A DNA stretch of 64,000 bases from Acidithiobacillus sulfurivorans (lineage in GTDB: Bacteria > Pseudomonadota > Gammaproteobacteria > Acidithiobacillales > Acidithiobacillaceae), in the NCBI RefSeq assembly GCF_018853815.1, contig NZ_JAAOMP010000028.1, forward strand, positions 62,001-126,000, given 5' to 3'. This document shows, piece by piece, positions 26,038 through 34,975 of the stretch (the first letter of the stretch is position 1; the number at the start of each line of letters is the position of its first letter). The translations under genes were made by a program, and so were the position numbers. The notes beneath the pieces were generated by a model. That model was not told where the DNA came from, ran no database searches, and worked only from the letters and a program-made list of their open reading frames with translations.

Positions 26038-26859
26038 TCACACTCCGTGACCCGCACAACGATTCATATTGGCCACATCGGCATTTTCGGGGGCGTCGGG
26101 CAGCACCAGAATCCGCCCGCCATGATGCAGGATCGACACGGGATAACCGTAAAGCTTGCTGAGCACCTCCGCTTGCACGACCTCGGCAACCGTGCCGGTG
26201 GCGGCGCGCCCGTCTACCAGATACACCAGACGGTCCATCACCGGAATCAGCGGATTCATGTCGTGGGCAGTCACCAGCACCGTCATTTTCTGCTGGACAA
26301 TCAAGCGTCCCAGCAGATCTACCAGTGCATTGGCGCTACCAAAATCGAGATTTGCCAGCGGTTCGTCCAGAATCAGCAGACGCGGCTTGCGAACCAGAGC
26401 ATGGGCGATGACGGCACGCTGCTGCTGCCCCCCCGATAATTCCCCAACCCGCTGATCGGCAAAGTCCTCCGCGCCCACGGCTTGCAGCGCCTGATCCACC
26501 GCGTAGCGGGTGCGTCCGTTAAAAAACGGCAGCCCCAAACGCTGGCCATCCAGCCCCAAACGCACCAAATCACGGGTGCGCAAGGGCAGATCCGGATCAA
26601 AATTGATTTTCTGGGGAACATAGCCCACCAGCTCCCGATGTTCCCGAGCTGGCGCACCGCCGATCAGCACCGTGCCAGCACGCTGGGTAATCAAGCCCAG
26701 CAAGGTACGTAACAGGGTGGTTTTACCCGCCCCATTTTCACCAATCAGGGCGCAGAGCTGCCCAGGATACAGGTCAAAACTGACATCCCGTAAAATACTG
26801 CGGCCGCCCAGATCCACAGAAAGATCGGCGACCGCAAGAATCGGACTCTGATTGGTCAA
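26038..26859 (-). CDS. Zn/Mn ABC transporter ATPase
   Basis: Nucleotide-binding subunit, 273 residues: Walker A GENGAGKTT, signature LSGGQQQR, Walker B LLILDEP, switch His in VTAHD. The family (ZnuC/MntA) drives import of Zn2+ or Mn2+. TTG start at 26859, five bases behind the binding-protein gene. The C-terminal extension with HHGG and a late Cys/His pair (CAGHGV) could bind metal; that is speculative. Confidence 0.92.
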   Translation of the reverse strand: MTNQSPILAVADLSVDLGGRSILRDVSFDLYPGQLCALIGENGAGKTTLLRTLLGLITQRAGTVLIGGAPAREHRELVGYVPQKINFDPDLPLRTRDLVRLGLDGQRLGLPFFNGRTRYAVDQALQAVGAEDFADQRVGELSGGQQQRAVIAHALVRKPRLLILDEPLANLDFGSANALVDLLGRLIVQQKMTVLVTAHDMNPLIPVMDRLVYLVDGRAATGTVAEVVQAEVLSKLYGYPVSILHHGGRILVLPDAPENADVANMNRCAGHGV

Positions 26860-26863
26860 GATA

Positions 26864-27820
26864 TTATTTCAACACCGTCGTAGAGGTACCCTGTTCTACG
26901 GCTGCGCGCAGGGCATTCACTTCTGCGAGCATCCAGGATTGATAAGTGTACCCGGTTGGCATGGTTTCATAAACGCCCACAACCGGAATATGTGCAGCCT
27001 TGGCATCACTCAGGAAAGACGCTGTCAGGGAGTCAGTGACCTGCTGGTTATACAGAAACACCTTGACCTGATGATTTTTGAAAAGCTGATTCTGGATGCT
27101 GACATCCTGGGGTGCCGGATCGGTCCCATTCATGATTGCCGCCTGCAGATTCCAGGGGGTTTTCAGATCGCAGCCTGCCGCCTGCAGCATGTAATCCGCC
27201 ACGGGTTCGGTAACCGCTACCGGAGTATGGGGATATTTTGCTTTGAAACTGGCAATGGCGGCGTACCAGGGCTTGAGCGAAGCATCAAACTTCTGAACAT
27301 TGGCCTTGAAAAAAGCCGCATGGGCAGGATCCAGCTTACTCAAGCTCGCCGCAACCGCCTTGACCACCGCAGGCATGGTTTCCGGTTTGTACCAGAGATG
27401 CGGGTTTTTGGTGCTGTCGGGTAAATGTAAAAGATCCTGAACCACAATCACCTGACGCTTGGGATTAGGATCAGCCGCCAGAATTTTTTTGGCCCAACTG
27501 TCATAACCCACGCCGTTACGAACCACCAACTGGGCAGCCGCAATTTGTCTGGCCACAGCCGGGCTCGCCTCAAAAGCATGGGGATCCGTGTTGGGATTAC
27601 TCTCAATGGCGCTCACCTGAACATATTTTCCACCAATCTGGCTAATGACATTAGCATATTGATTTTCCACCCCCACGGCATGAATGGTGTCTGCTGCGGC
27701 CATTTGTGCAGCACCCAGACCCACCAACAAGGACAGCAAGGGCAGAAAACGACGCCCGGCACAGGCATACCGCCCGGACAGATTGGATAGTGATAATTTA
27801 TTGGATTCAGTGTGCTGCAT
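26864..27820 (-). CDS. Zn/Mn ABC transporter substrate-binding protein
   Basis: Periplasmic solute-binding protein of the ZnuA/TroA family (cluster A-I). The 318-residue precursor has a signal peptide ending near AQMAAA. Metal ligands expected for the family are visible: His in DPHAFE, His in NPHLWY, Glu in VTEPVADY and an acidic residue in VYETMP. There is no His-rich loop, so Zn versus Mn cannot be told from sequence. The ATG at 27820 follows AGGAGAAGTAAC; upstream ATGs lack support. First gene of the four-gene operon. Confidence 0.9.
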   Translation of the reverse strand: MQHTESNKLSLSNLSGRYACAGRRFLPLLSLLVGLGAAQMAAADTIHAVGVENQYANVISQIGGKYVQVSAIESNPNTDPHAFEASPAVARQIAAAQLVVRNGVGYDSWAKKILAADPNPKRQVIVVQDLLHLPDSTKNPHLWYKPETMPAVVKAVAASLSKLDPAHAAFFKANVQKFDASLKPWYAAIASFKAKYPHTPVAVTEPVADYMLQAAGCDLKTPWNLQAAIMNGTDPAPQDVSIQNQLFKNHQVKVFLYNQQVTDSLTASFLSDAKAAHIPVVGVYETMPTGYTYQSWMLAEVNALRAAVEQGTSTTVLK

Positions 27821-27903
27821 GTTACTTCTCCTGAAGTGATGTTGATAACGGAATGTTTGTGCGTCATACTTATATGCAACTGTGTTGCACATTAAAGTAC
27901 CAT

Positions 27904-27911
27904 GTTATAAC
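27904..27911. promoter_or_regulatory. GTTATAAC palindrome, candidate Zur half-operator
   Basis: GTTATAAC is the core word of enterobacterial Zur boxes. It lies 84 bases upstream of the binding-protein start, in the divergent promoter region shared with the porin. The flanks match the full Zur consensus only partly. Confidence 0.35.
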
Positions 27912-27962
27912 TGTCAAGCGGCCCATCGCACTGATAAAAACACTGTTATTACAGTTGCTATC

Positions 27963-27980
27963 GATAATCGTTATCATTAC
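27963..27980. promoter_or_regulatory. GATAA-TCG-TTATC palindrome, candidate Fur/Zur-type operator
   Basis: A perfect 13-base palindrome followed by ATTAC, overlapping the expected promoter of the porin gene (a TATAGT -10 candidate lies at 27981-27986). It resembles Fur-superfamily operators. With the GTTATAAC word it supports metal control of both divergent units. Confidence 0.4.
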
Positions 27981-28010
27981 TATAGTATTCGTTAAATTAA
28001 GGGAGAATTA

Positions 28011-29213
28011 ATGCTTCGCCAGCAAAGCCGTTTCCGCCATATTCTCTTGAGTAGCATTCTTTTCTGCGTATCTACTGCTCCCGCCTGGGCTGCCAGTACG
28101 GGGCAGTCCATCCCCGAAGCAGCGCACCAAAACTGGTGGCGGGGGATTTCCCTGGTCATGCATGGTCAGGTAGAAGGCGTTTCCAATCTGAGCGGCGGCA
28201 TCAGCACCGGCACCACCGCAACCGGGCTCTGGAAAGGTGGACTAGCCCTGCATACCGGTAAGGCCGGTTGGTGGCAAGGAGGTCTTTTTGTAGTGGAAGG
28301 ACTTGCTGCGGGCAGCAGCAACCCCGACAGTTTGTACATTGGTGATCTACAAGGCGTATCCAATCTCACTACGCCCTATCAACATATGGCCCATCTCTAT
28401 AAGGCTTATTATCGACAAAAATTCGGCGGCAATACCTTGCGCCTCGGCTTGCTCAATCCTAACGACTATTTCAATGATACCGGAGTAGCAGGCGAACTGT
28501 TCAATGCCTCTTATGGTATTTACCCCATCATTTCGGCCAACATTCCCTTCACGCCCACTTATCCTTATTCCAGTCTCGGGGCCATGGCTTCAGCGAGCTG
28601 GGGCAATACCACGGTGATGGCGGGCGTGTTTGGTGCGGATGGCGTCCATCCCTTCCGTGCGCCCCGAGGCAGTGACGGAATGATTTATTATGGTGAAGTC
28701 GATCAAAGCATTCCCATCGGTCCTGGCACGGCGATGCTCAAGGCCGGAGGCTATTACAACCACATCTACGGCCCTTACCTCACGCAAAATATTGGCATCG
28801 GTACTTCTACCAGTCAGGGCGGTTTTTACGGTACCGCCGAGTATCGCTGGAAAGCCGATCAGATGAACTGGGGGGTTTTCCTGCAAGGTGGCGGAGCCCC
28901 CAATGCCGCAACCGTTTCACCGGTGAATGCCTATGTGGGCGCAGGATTGCGGCTGCGACATTTCATTCTAGGCTCACCCGGCTCTACCCTGAGCCTGGGC
29001 ATGGCCCGCGCCTGGCAACGCCAATCCGGTTCGAACACGGGAGCTGCAGAAACCAGTCTGGAAGTGAACTTCAAACAGCCAATTTTCAAGGATTTTTATA
29101 TTCAGCCCGACCTGCAATATATCGTCAACCCCGGTGCCAGCCCCGGGAACACTATCCCCAATGCCTTCGTCGCCATTATCCGACTGGGTTGGCACTATCA
29201 TTTACACGCTTAA
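28011..29213 (+). CDS. OprB-like outer-membrane porin
   Basis: A 400-residue exported beta-barrel protein with a signal peptide ending at PAWA (residue about 28). It resembles the carbohydrate-selective porin OprB family: HLYKAYYRQKFGGNTLRLGLLNPNDYF, repeated short amphipathic strands and a C-terminal strand ending in an aromatic/aliphatic pattern. Ribosome binding site GGGAG. The family name implies sugars, but the gene is divergent from a metal importer with Fur-type palindromes between them, so passage of metal ions or metallophore across the outer membrane is an alternative. Confidence 0.78.
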   Translation: MLRQQSRFRHILLSSILFCVSTAPAWAASTGQSIPEAAHQNWWRGISLVMHGQVEGVSNLSGGISTGTTATGLWKGGLALHTGKAGWWQGGLFVVEGLAAGSSNPDSLYIGDLQGVSNLTTPYQHMAHLYKAYYRQKFGGNTLRLGLLNPNDYFNDTGVAGELFNASYGIYPIISANIPFTPTYPYSSLGAMASASWGNTTVMAGVFGADGVHPFRAPRGSDGMIYYGEVDQSIPIGPGTAMLKAGGYYNHIYGPYLTQNIGIGTSTSQGGFYGTAEYRWKADQMNWGVFLQGGGAPNAATVSPVNAYVGAGLRLRHFILGSPGSTLSLGMARAWQRQSGSNTGAAETSLEVNFKQPIFKDFYIQPDLQYIVNPGASPGNTIPNAFVAIIRLGWHYHLHA

Positions 29214-29250
29214 AAACTAAACAACAGGCTTCTAAATGCCATGATGGCTT

Positions 29251-29442
29251 TTAGTGCTTGCTTGCCTCTTGTGCCTCTTTTTTTGCCTCGGCGCGCGCAG
29301 CGCGCATGAACAGCGCTGCAGCCAACCCAAAAAAGGCGAAGGCAATCAATCCTGTCACTATGATCCCTGCAGCGGTTTGTCCATCAGAAATATAATGCAT
29401 GCTGCTGGTCATCGCCTGCATGCTCATTGAATGCATATCCAT
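29251..29442 (-). CDS. Small Met/His-rich membrane protein
   Basis: A 63-residue protein not recognised as a known family. The first 17 residues (MDMHSMSMQAMTSSMHY) are rich in Met and His, then one membrane helix (GIIVTGLIAFAFFGLAAALFM) and a charged Ala/Glu/Lys tail. AGGAGATCGATA before the ATG is a good ribosome binding site. A Met/His cluster facing the periplasm could bind Cu+ or Zn2+; the neighbourhood of a metal importer makes this plausible but unproven. Confidence 0.6.
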   Translation of the reverse strand: MDMHSMSMQAMTSSMHYISDGQTAAGIIVTGLIAFAFFGLAAALFMRAARAEAKKEAQEASKH

Positions 29443-29566
29443 TATCGATCTCCTGTGTCAATTAACACATCATTAATCTTATTCTTTGCAAGACCAGGAA
29501 CAAAATAGAAATTCAGTCAGCTCGCTACAGTTTTAATTATAGCCTGTCATTACTACTGACTGTAAC

Positions 29567-30094
29567 ATCAACCGAAGCGTCGCAGTTATTGTCAATGACA
29601 TGAGTGAAATCAATATTGATGCCGCCCTGGTCCGTGAAGGGCGCGCGCAACTATCACGCACGGAAGAAAAAGTCGTTGAAATGTCCAATGGCTGCATCTG
29701 CTGCACGCTCCGGGAAGATCTGCTTGAGGAGGTGGCCTTATTGGCAGATGAACGCACCATTACCGACCTCCTGATTGAGCAGATTGAATTCTGCAATGTG
29801 CTGGTGCTGAACAAGGTGGACCTCATCAGCCCGGAAGAACAGCAGAGCTTGATGGCTATTTTGAAGGCGCTGAATCCTCAGGCGCGCATTGAAATTTCCG
29901 AGTTTGGTCGGGTTCCTGTCAATCGCGTACTGCAAACCGGTCTTTTTGACTTTGAAGAAGCCAGCCAGGCCCCCGGATGGTTGATGGAAATGCGCGGGGA
30001 ACATATTCCGGAAAGTACGGAATATGGGATTGGCAGTTTTCATTTTGCCGCTCGCCGCCCCTTTCATCCTCTGGATGCGCTTTGGAATGATTAA
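29567..30094 (+). pseudogene. COG0523/CobW GTPase metallochaperone, internally deleted
   Basis: Retains recognisable COG0523 pieces: VAVIVNDMSEINID, the metal motif GCICCTLREDLLEE, the G4 motif LNKVDL and the late RRPFHP. The N-terminal Walker A region is missing, a block of about 70 residues between EVALLA and DERTITDLLIEQ is deleted, and the C-terminal domain is cut after [10 protein letters not shown]. Without the P-loop it cannot bind GTP. No ribosome binding site precedes the first ATG (29600). Such GTPases often belong to Zur regulons, which fits the metal importer next door. Confidence 0.8.
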
Positions 30095-30579
30095 TCGGCC
30101 CCAGCACCCAAAGGACCCGAGGCCGTTTGCATAAAGTTGGGTAAACCCATTTTGTCGATCAGATCAATGTGGGTTTCCAGCCAGTCAATATGCTCTTCGG
30201 TCTGTTCCTGAATTTCAACGAGAATCTCGCGCGAGACGTAGTCCTTGACCGATTCGCAATAATGAATGGCCTCGACATAATGGGCGCGGCCGGCTTCTTC
30301 CAGTTTCAAGTCACAAGCCAGGCATTCAGCCACATTTTCACCGATGAGTAATTTATTCAGGTCCTGCAGATTGGGTAGGCCGTCCAGAAACAAAATACGT
30401 TCGATCAGTTTGTCGGCATGCTGCATTTCTTCAATGGATTCCGCATATTCATGCTTACCCAAAGCAAAAAGTCCCCAGTTTTTGTACATGCGGGCATGCA
30501 GAAAATATTGATTAATGGCCGTCAGCTCAATGGCCAGCGCTTTGTTCAACAACTGAATAACTTTTTTATCCCCTTTCAT
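30091..30579 (-). CDS. bfr: Bacterioferritin
   Basis: Iron-storage ferritin of 162 residues that forms 24-subunit shells with haem. Ferroxidase ligands are in place: Glu in [10 protein letters not shown], Glu and His in EEMQHAD (whose Met is the haem ligand), Glu in LEEAGRAHY and Glu/His in [11 protein letters not shown]. Normal length. It lies 95 bases downstream of bfd and converges on the COG0523 remnant, overlapping its end. Confidence 0.96.
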   Translation of the reverse strand: MKGDKKVIQLLNKALAIELTAINQYFLHARMYKNWGLFALGKHEYAESIEEMQHADKLIERILFLDGLPNLQDLNKLLIGENVAECLACDLKLEEAGRAHYVEAIHYCESVKDYVSREILVEIQEQTEEHIDWLETHIDLIDKMGLPNFMQTASGPLGAGAD

Positions 30580-30674
30580 GACGCGCTCCTTATTGAATCG
30601 TTCATCTAAAACCTTAGGGAAATTATAGCGTATTTGCCAAACCTAGGCGGCAATCCCTGAACCAATCAAACAGG

Positions 30675-30902
30675 TTATACCGCCTGTTTGAGTGCGGGGC
30701 GGGGATGCTGATGCATGGGATACTGCACGACCTTGGCATGCTGCATTTCCTGATCCAGAACCGCTTTGGCACAAGTCGCACAACGCCCGCACTGGGAAGC
30801 CACACCTAACTGTTGGCGTAGATCCCGCATGGAACAGGCACCCTCACAAACAGCCTGATGAATGTCTTTTTCGGTGACAGCATTACATAGACATATATAC
30901 AT
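30675..30902 (-). CDS. bfd: Bacterioferritin-associated ferredoxin
   Basis: A [2Fe-2S] protein of 75 residues that reduces Bfr-stored ferric iron for release. Cysteines are arranged as CLC near residue 4 and CGRCATC around residues 38-44, the Bfd pattern. The ATG at 30902 (MYICLC) matches family length. A C-terminal His/Pro/Met-rich tail of about 20 residues extends beyond the usual domain. It precedes bfr in the same direction. Confidence 0.9.
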   Translation of the reverse strand: MYICLCNAVTEKDIHQAVCEGACSMRDLRQQLGVASQCGRCATCAKAVLDQEMQHAKVVQYPMHQHPRPALKQAV

Positions 30903-30940
30903 AGCTAGTCTCATGAAAAACTCTTACACAACATTCAAAC

Positions 30941-30957
30941 GCAAATGATAATGCATG
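30941..30957. promoter_or_regulatory. Candidate Fur box upstream of bfd
   Basis: GCAAATGATAATGCATG contains ATGATAAT, the repeated hexamer core of Fur boxes, about 40 bases upstream of the bfd start. Iron control of bfd is well known in other gammaproteobacteria. Confidence 0.45.
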
Positions 30958-30974
30958 TCAATAACATTATCTCT

Positions 30975-31171
30975 AAAAAATGGCCGTTGGGTCTGCAGGC
31001 TTTGCAGCGACTTTTGTTTCGAGCCGTTGTTGTTCTTGGCGAAATCCTGCGCCCGTCAGGAGAGCTGTTTGAGCCCGCAGGGCGAGTTCTCTCCTGACAG
31101 CAGGATGAGCCGTAGAACAACAGGCAAGGAACAATGGAGCAAAAAGCCTGCAGACCCAACGGCCATTTTTT
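30975..31171. repeat. ~200-nt imperfect palindrome (fold-back element)
   Basis: Outer arms of 26 perfectly complementary bases (30975-31000 and 31146-31171), then further complementary blocks inwards, including ATCCTGC..GTCAGGAGAG against CTCTCCTGAC..CAGGAT around a short loop near 31070. The whole segment could fold into one long hairpin. It sits between divergent bfd and pmbA and has short open frames on both strands that reflect the palindrome, not genes. It resembles a MITE or other non-coding repeat. Confidence 0.8.
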
Positions 31172-31267
31172 AGGTTCAACAGTCATTCATCAGTCATTCT
31201 CTTTCTCCATCGGATGGCTTGGGAGTAAGATGTCGGGATTCTTTCATTCACAGCGAGACCCACCCCC

Positions 31268-32614
31268 ATGAGCCAAGCCCCCCATTCCACCCTGAATGCC
31301 GAAACCCTGTTCCAGATCAGCGAGGACATTTTGGTTCTCGCCCGCAAACAGGGGGCAACTGCAGCAGAAGCGGCAGCAAGTACGGGCAAGGGGCTTTCTG
31401 TTACTGTCCGCCTCGGCGAAGTGGAATCCATTGAGTACAATCAGGATAAAGGCATGGGCGTGACGGTCTACCTGGGGCAGTCCAAAGGTAGCGCCTCCAC
31501 CTCTGATTTTTCCCGCAAGGCCATTGCGGAAACCGTGGAAGCCGCGCTCACCATTGCCCGTCACACCTCCGCAGACCCCTTTTCGGGCCTGGCTGATCCG
31601 GAGCTTTTCGCCCGCGAGTTCCCCGATCTGGATCTTTATCATCCCTGGTCAATAGACGCCGATACGGCCGCAGAGTTGGCACGCCGTTGCGAGGCTGCTG
31701 CCCGGGATAGCGATCCACGTATTCACAATTCTGAAGGCGGAAGCCTGGGCACGAGCGAAGGCCTTTCTGTTTACGCCAACAGTCTGGGTTTTGTGGGGAA
31801 AAGACAATCGTCCCAGCATAGCCTGTCCTGCTCAGTCATTGCCGAAGACCTGAAAGGCGGCATGCAAAGGGACTACTGGTATGATGTAGCTCGCAATGCC
31901 AGCGCATTGGCCAGCCCGGAAAGTATCGGCAAAATCGCCGCTGAACGGGCGGTGCGGCGTCTGGATGCCCGCAAGCTGCCCACCACCAGGGCACCGGTAA
32001 TTTTTGAAAATCAGGTGGCTTCCAGCATTCTTGGACACCTGGCCAGTGCCATCAGTGGTGGTAGTCTGTATCGTAAAAGTTCATTTTTGGTAGACAGCCT
32101 GGGCAAGACCCTGTTTCCGGAACATATTCGCATTTATGAAGAACCCTTGCGCCCCAGGGGGCTGGGCAGTGCCAGCTTTGACTCGGAAGGCGTAGCCACC
32201 CGCAATCGCGACATTATTTCCAAAGGCGTTCTGCAAGGATATATCCTCGACAGTTACAGTGGCCGCAAGTTGCAGATGCCGACCACCGGAAATGCCGGAG
32301 GTGCCCACAATCTGACCCTGGAGCCCGGCAGCCAATCGCTGCAGGAAATGATCCGGGAAATGGGACGGGGTTTACTGGTCACCGAACTGATCGGTTTTGG
32401 GATCAACATGGTCACCGGCGACTATTCACGCGGTGCTGCCGGCTTCTGGATAGAAAATGGCGAGATTCAATATCCGGTGGAGGAGATCACCATTGCTGGT
32501 AGCCTGCAGGCTATGTTCAAGGGCATGCAGATGGTCGGCAACGACCTGCTTACCCATGGCAACACCGGCTGTTCTTCCGTTCTCATTGACGAGATGGTGA
32601 TTGCCGGCGAGTAA
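31268..32614 (+). CDS. pmbA: Metalloprotease PmbA/TldE
   Basis: TldE/PmbA subunit of the TldD-TldE heterodimeric protease, known for microcin B17 maturation and CcdA degradation. The 448-residue protein has normal length and family segments SIEYNQDKGMGVTVYLG, NSEGGSLGTSEGLSVYANS and GFGINMVTGDYSRGAAGFWIENG. TldE itself lacks the HExxH zinc motif, which sits in TldD, and none is seen here. The 3' end overlaps convergent lnt by 32 bases. Confidence 0.94.
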   Translation: MSQAPHSTLNAETLFQISEDILVLARKQGATAAEAAASTGKGLSVTVRLGEVESIEYNQDKGMGVTVYLGQSKGSASTSDFSRKAIAETVEAALTIARHTSADPFSGLADPELFAREFPDLDLYHPWSIDADTAAELARRCEAAARDSDPRIHNSEGGSLGTSEGLSVYANSLGFVGKRQSSQHSLSCSVIAEDLKGGMQRDYWYDVARNASALASPESIGKIAAERAVRRLDARKLPTTRAPVIFENQVASSILGHLASAISGGSLYRKSSFLVDSLGKTLFPEHIRIYEEPLRPRGLGSASFDSEGVATRNRDIISKGVLQGYILDSYSGRKLQMPTTGNAGGAHNLTLEPGSQSLQEMIREMGRGLLVTELIGFGINMVTGDYSRGAAGFWIENGEIQYPVEEITIAGSLQAMFKGMQMVGNDLLTHGNTGCSSVLIDEMVIAGE

Positions 32615-34103
32615 GCCCTATGGCCAAAAGCATGAGCAAAGTGCTCAGTAGCAGGTAGGGCAGACTCCCCCAACGGCCATAGGGAGTCTCTCCGGCCATG
32701 GGCTGCACCGAACCGTTCAGAGTGCCCACCACAAATTGCGGAAGCTGGGTGCGGATTTCGCCGTGGGGAGAAATCAGCGTGGTTATACCGGTATTGGTAT
32801 CCCGCACATCCGGTTTCTGCTCCTGACGGGACTGCATGGCGGCCATCTGCATACTCTGGGCAGCAGCGATACTATGCCCATACCAGGCATAATCACTGAT
32901 ATTGAGCAAAAAGGTCGCCCCTTCATTGACCCCCTTGCGGACATCACGCGAAAAAGATTCTTCATAACAAATGGTCATGCCGGCCTTTTGTCCATCTACG
33001 GGCAGAACATAAGGGCCATGCCCAAAGGAAAAACTCCCCAAACCCGGTAAAAAGTGGTGGACCAAAGGACCCAGCAGGTGCGGCAAGGGAATATATTCAC
33101 CAAAAGGCACCAGATGTTCTTTCTGGTACCAGCGCAGAGGGGCGTTCCCGTCAATTTCCATGGCAGCGTTGTAGTATTTGCCATCTGCCGCCTCGGGAAT
33201 GCCGATAATCAGAATCTTGTGATTCCGCGCCGACCATTCCTGTAACTGACTAATCAGTTCAGGAATTTCTGTCTGAAAAATGGGAAAGGCGGTTTCCGGC
33301 AAAACCACCAGCTGGCTATTTTTGGGGGTCTGCAAAATCAGTTGTACATAATGGTGCAGTATCTGGCTGATGGCTGCACCATTCCATTTTTCGGTGATCG
33401 GAATATTACCCTGCAGCAAGCTGACTCGGAGCTTGTGCCCGACGGGATGGGTGAAGCTGACTGACCCTGCCGCCAGAGCCACTCCGGAAAGCACCAGCAA
33501 GGCGGAAACACCGCCGAGCAGTGCCCGTTTGGATTGAGATTCGCGCAACATCCATAACAAAATAGTGGCAAAACCGGCGGTGGCGAGTCCGACCCCATAC
33601 TGTCCCAGCCAGGCGGAGAAACCACCCAGGAAAACATGAGTCTGCGTATATCCTGTAGCCAGCCAGGGGAAGCCCGTGAAGAACCGGGCTCGACACCATT
33701 CCGCAAATATCCACAACACCGGTAAGGCGACAAGCCGCGCATTTCCCCGAAAAAAACGGATAGCCAGCCATAGGGCCAAAGCCGGATAAATGGCGCAATA
33801 TGCCGCCAGCAGCGCCACCGCCCCACCCGCAAGTAGCCAGTCCATATGGGCAAAATTGTGCAGGGTGATGGATATCCAGCTGACTCCACTACAAAACGCC
33901 CCGAAACCAAAAGCGTATCCCAAAGCGGCCGCCCGCCGGGGACGTTCAGCCGTGGTAGCCAGCCAGAACAGCGCAAAAAGCAGAATGATGGCGAGAAACC
34001 AGTCATTAAAAGGGGCAAAAGCCAAAGGCCAGAGCGCGCCCAAAATTAATGCGGCCAGAAGCCGCAAAGGAAACGCCCAGGTTCTGACGGAATCGTGAAT
34101 CAT
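32583..34103 (-). CDS. lnt: Apolipoprotein N-acyltransferase
   Basis: Inner-membrane enzyme that adds the third acyl chain to lipoproteins. The 506-residue protein has an N-terminal block of about seven helices, then a nitrilase-type domain with the catalytic triad: Glu in VVLPETAFP, Lys in WYQKEHLVPFGE and Cys in GMTICYEESF. Its start overlaps the corC stop by four bases, the last link of the chain miaB-phoH-ybeY-corC-lnt. Several lipoproteins in this window (both CyoA, the nucleosidase) would be substrates. Confidence 0.96.
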   Translation of the reverse strand: MIHDSVRTWAFPLRLLAALILGALWPLAFAPFNDWFLAIILLFALFWLATTAERPRRAAALGYAFGFGAFCSGVSWISITLHNFAHMDWLLAGGAVALLAAYCAIYPALALWLAIRFFRGNARLVALPVLWIFAEWCRARFFTGFPWLATGYTQTHVFLGGFSAWLGQYGVGLATAGFATILLWMLRESQSKRALLGGVSALLVLSGVALAAGSVSFTHPVGHKLRVSLLQGNIPITEKWNGAAISQILHHYVQLILQTPKNSQLVVLPETAFPIFQTEIPELISQLQEWSARNHKILIIGIPEAADGKYYNAAMEIDGNAPLRWYQKEHLVPFGEYIPLPHLLGPLVHHFLPGLGSFSFGHGPYVLPVDGQKAGMTICYEESFSRDVRKGVNEGATFLLNISDYAWYGHSIAAAQSMQMAAMQSRQEQKPDVRDTNTGITTLISPHGEIRTQLPQFVVGTLNGSVQPMAGETPYGRWGSLPYLLLSTLLMLLAIGLTRRQSPSRQ

Positions 34104-34975
34104 GCACTATCCTGATTGGGCAATTCGGGCAGGGCTGCACTGCGCGGAGGAGACACCCGGACAATTTGTACCCGGCGTCGATCGGCCCTTAACACTTCCA
34201 GTCGCAAATTACCCTCCTCAATCACTTCGCCCACCCTCGGCACATGCCCGAGACGGGTAGCTACCCAACCACCCAACGTGTCCGCGTGCCCATCTGCCAG
34301 ATGCGCCGCAAAATGTTCATTGAAATCCTCCAGCGGAATCAGCGCATTCACCAGAAAGTCGCCGTCTTCCCGTGAGGCTATCATGACATCTTCGTCAATG
34401 TCATATTCGTCTTCGATTTCCCCGACGATGATTTCCAGAACATCCTCGATGGTAATAAGGCCAGCCACCCCACCATATTCATCGACCACTACCGCCATGT
34501 GGTGACGACCGGTACGAAACTCATAGAGCAGGTGATCCAGATGTTTGCTTTCAGGAATAAACGTCGCCGGTCGCAACAACTCTCCCAACCGTGGCATGGA
34601 CATGCCCGAACGACAGGCCTGAAGTAAATCCTTGGCCAGCAGGATACCGTGCACGTCGTCGCGATCCTCTCCCACCACCGGAAAACGCGAGTGCCCGACT
34701 TCCGAAACCCTGGCGATGATTTCCGGCAACGGCATATCCATCTCAATCACTTCCATCTGGGCGCGGGGAATCATCACGTCGCGGACGGTCAATTCGCCCA
34801 TCCGAAAAATCCCATCCACCATGCGCGCGGCTTCGGCATCAATCACCTGCCGCTCGCCAGCCTCCCGGACCAGATCCAGCAAACTGTCCTGATCTTCCAC
34901 ATTACCGCGCAGGGACTGGGTAAAACGCGCCCACCAACTCCGTGGGCGCTCCTGCGTACTTCGATCTTCACTCAT
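34100..34975 (-). CDS. corC: CorC/HlyC-family protein with CBS pair
   Basis: A 291-residue protein with two CBS domains (residues about 65-185, starting VRDVMIPRAQMEVIEMD) and a C-terminal transporter-associated domain (about 200-275, DFLVNALIPLEDFNEHF). No membrane block is present, as in E. coli CorC (YbeX), linked to Mg2+/Co2+ resistance and ribosome biology. Start overlaps ybeY by eight bases. Confidence 0.92.
   Translation of the reverse strand: MSEDRSTQERPRSWWARFTQSLRGNVEDQDSLLDLVREAGERQVIDAEAARMVDGIFRMGELTVRDVMIPRAQMEVIEMDMPLPEIIARVSEVGHSRFPVVGEDRDDVHGILLAKDLLQACRSGMSMPRLGELLRPATFIPESKHLDHLLYEFRTGRHHMAVVVDEYGGVAGLITIEDVLEIIVGEIEDEYDIDEDVMIASREDGDFLVNALIPLEDFNEHFAAHLADGHADTLGGWVATRLGHVPRVGEVIEEGNLRLEVLRADRRRVQIVRVSPPRSAALPELPNQDSA

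Noticed and set aside
30955-31186. Short overlapping ORFs of 68-83 codons on both strands
   Set aside because: They mirror each other because the region is a palindrome; no start signals.
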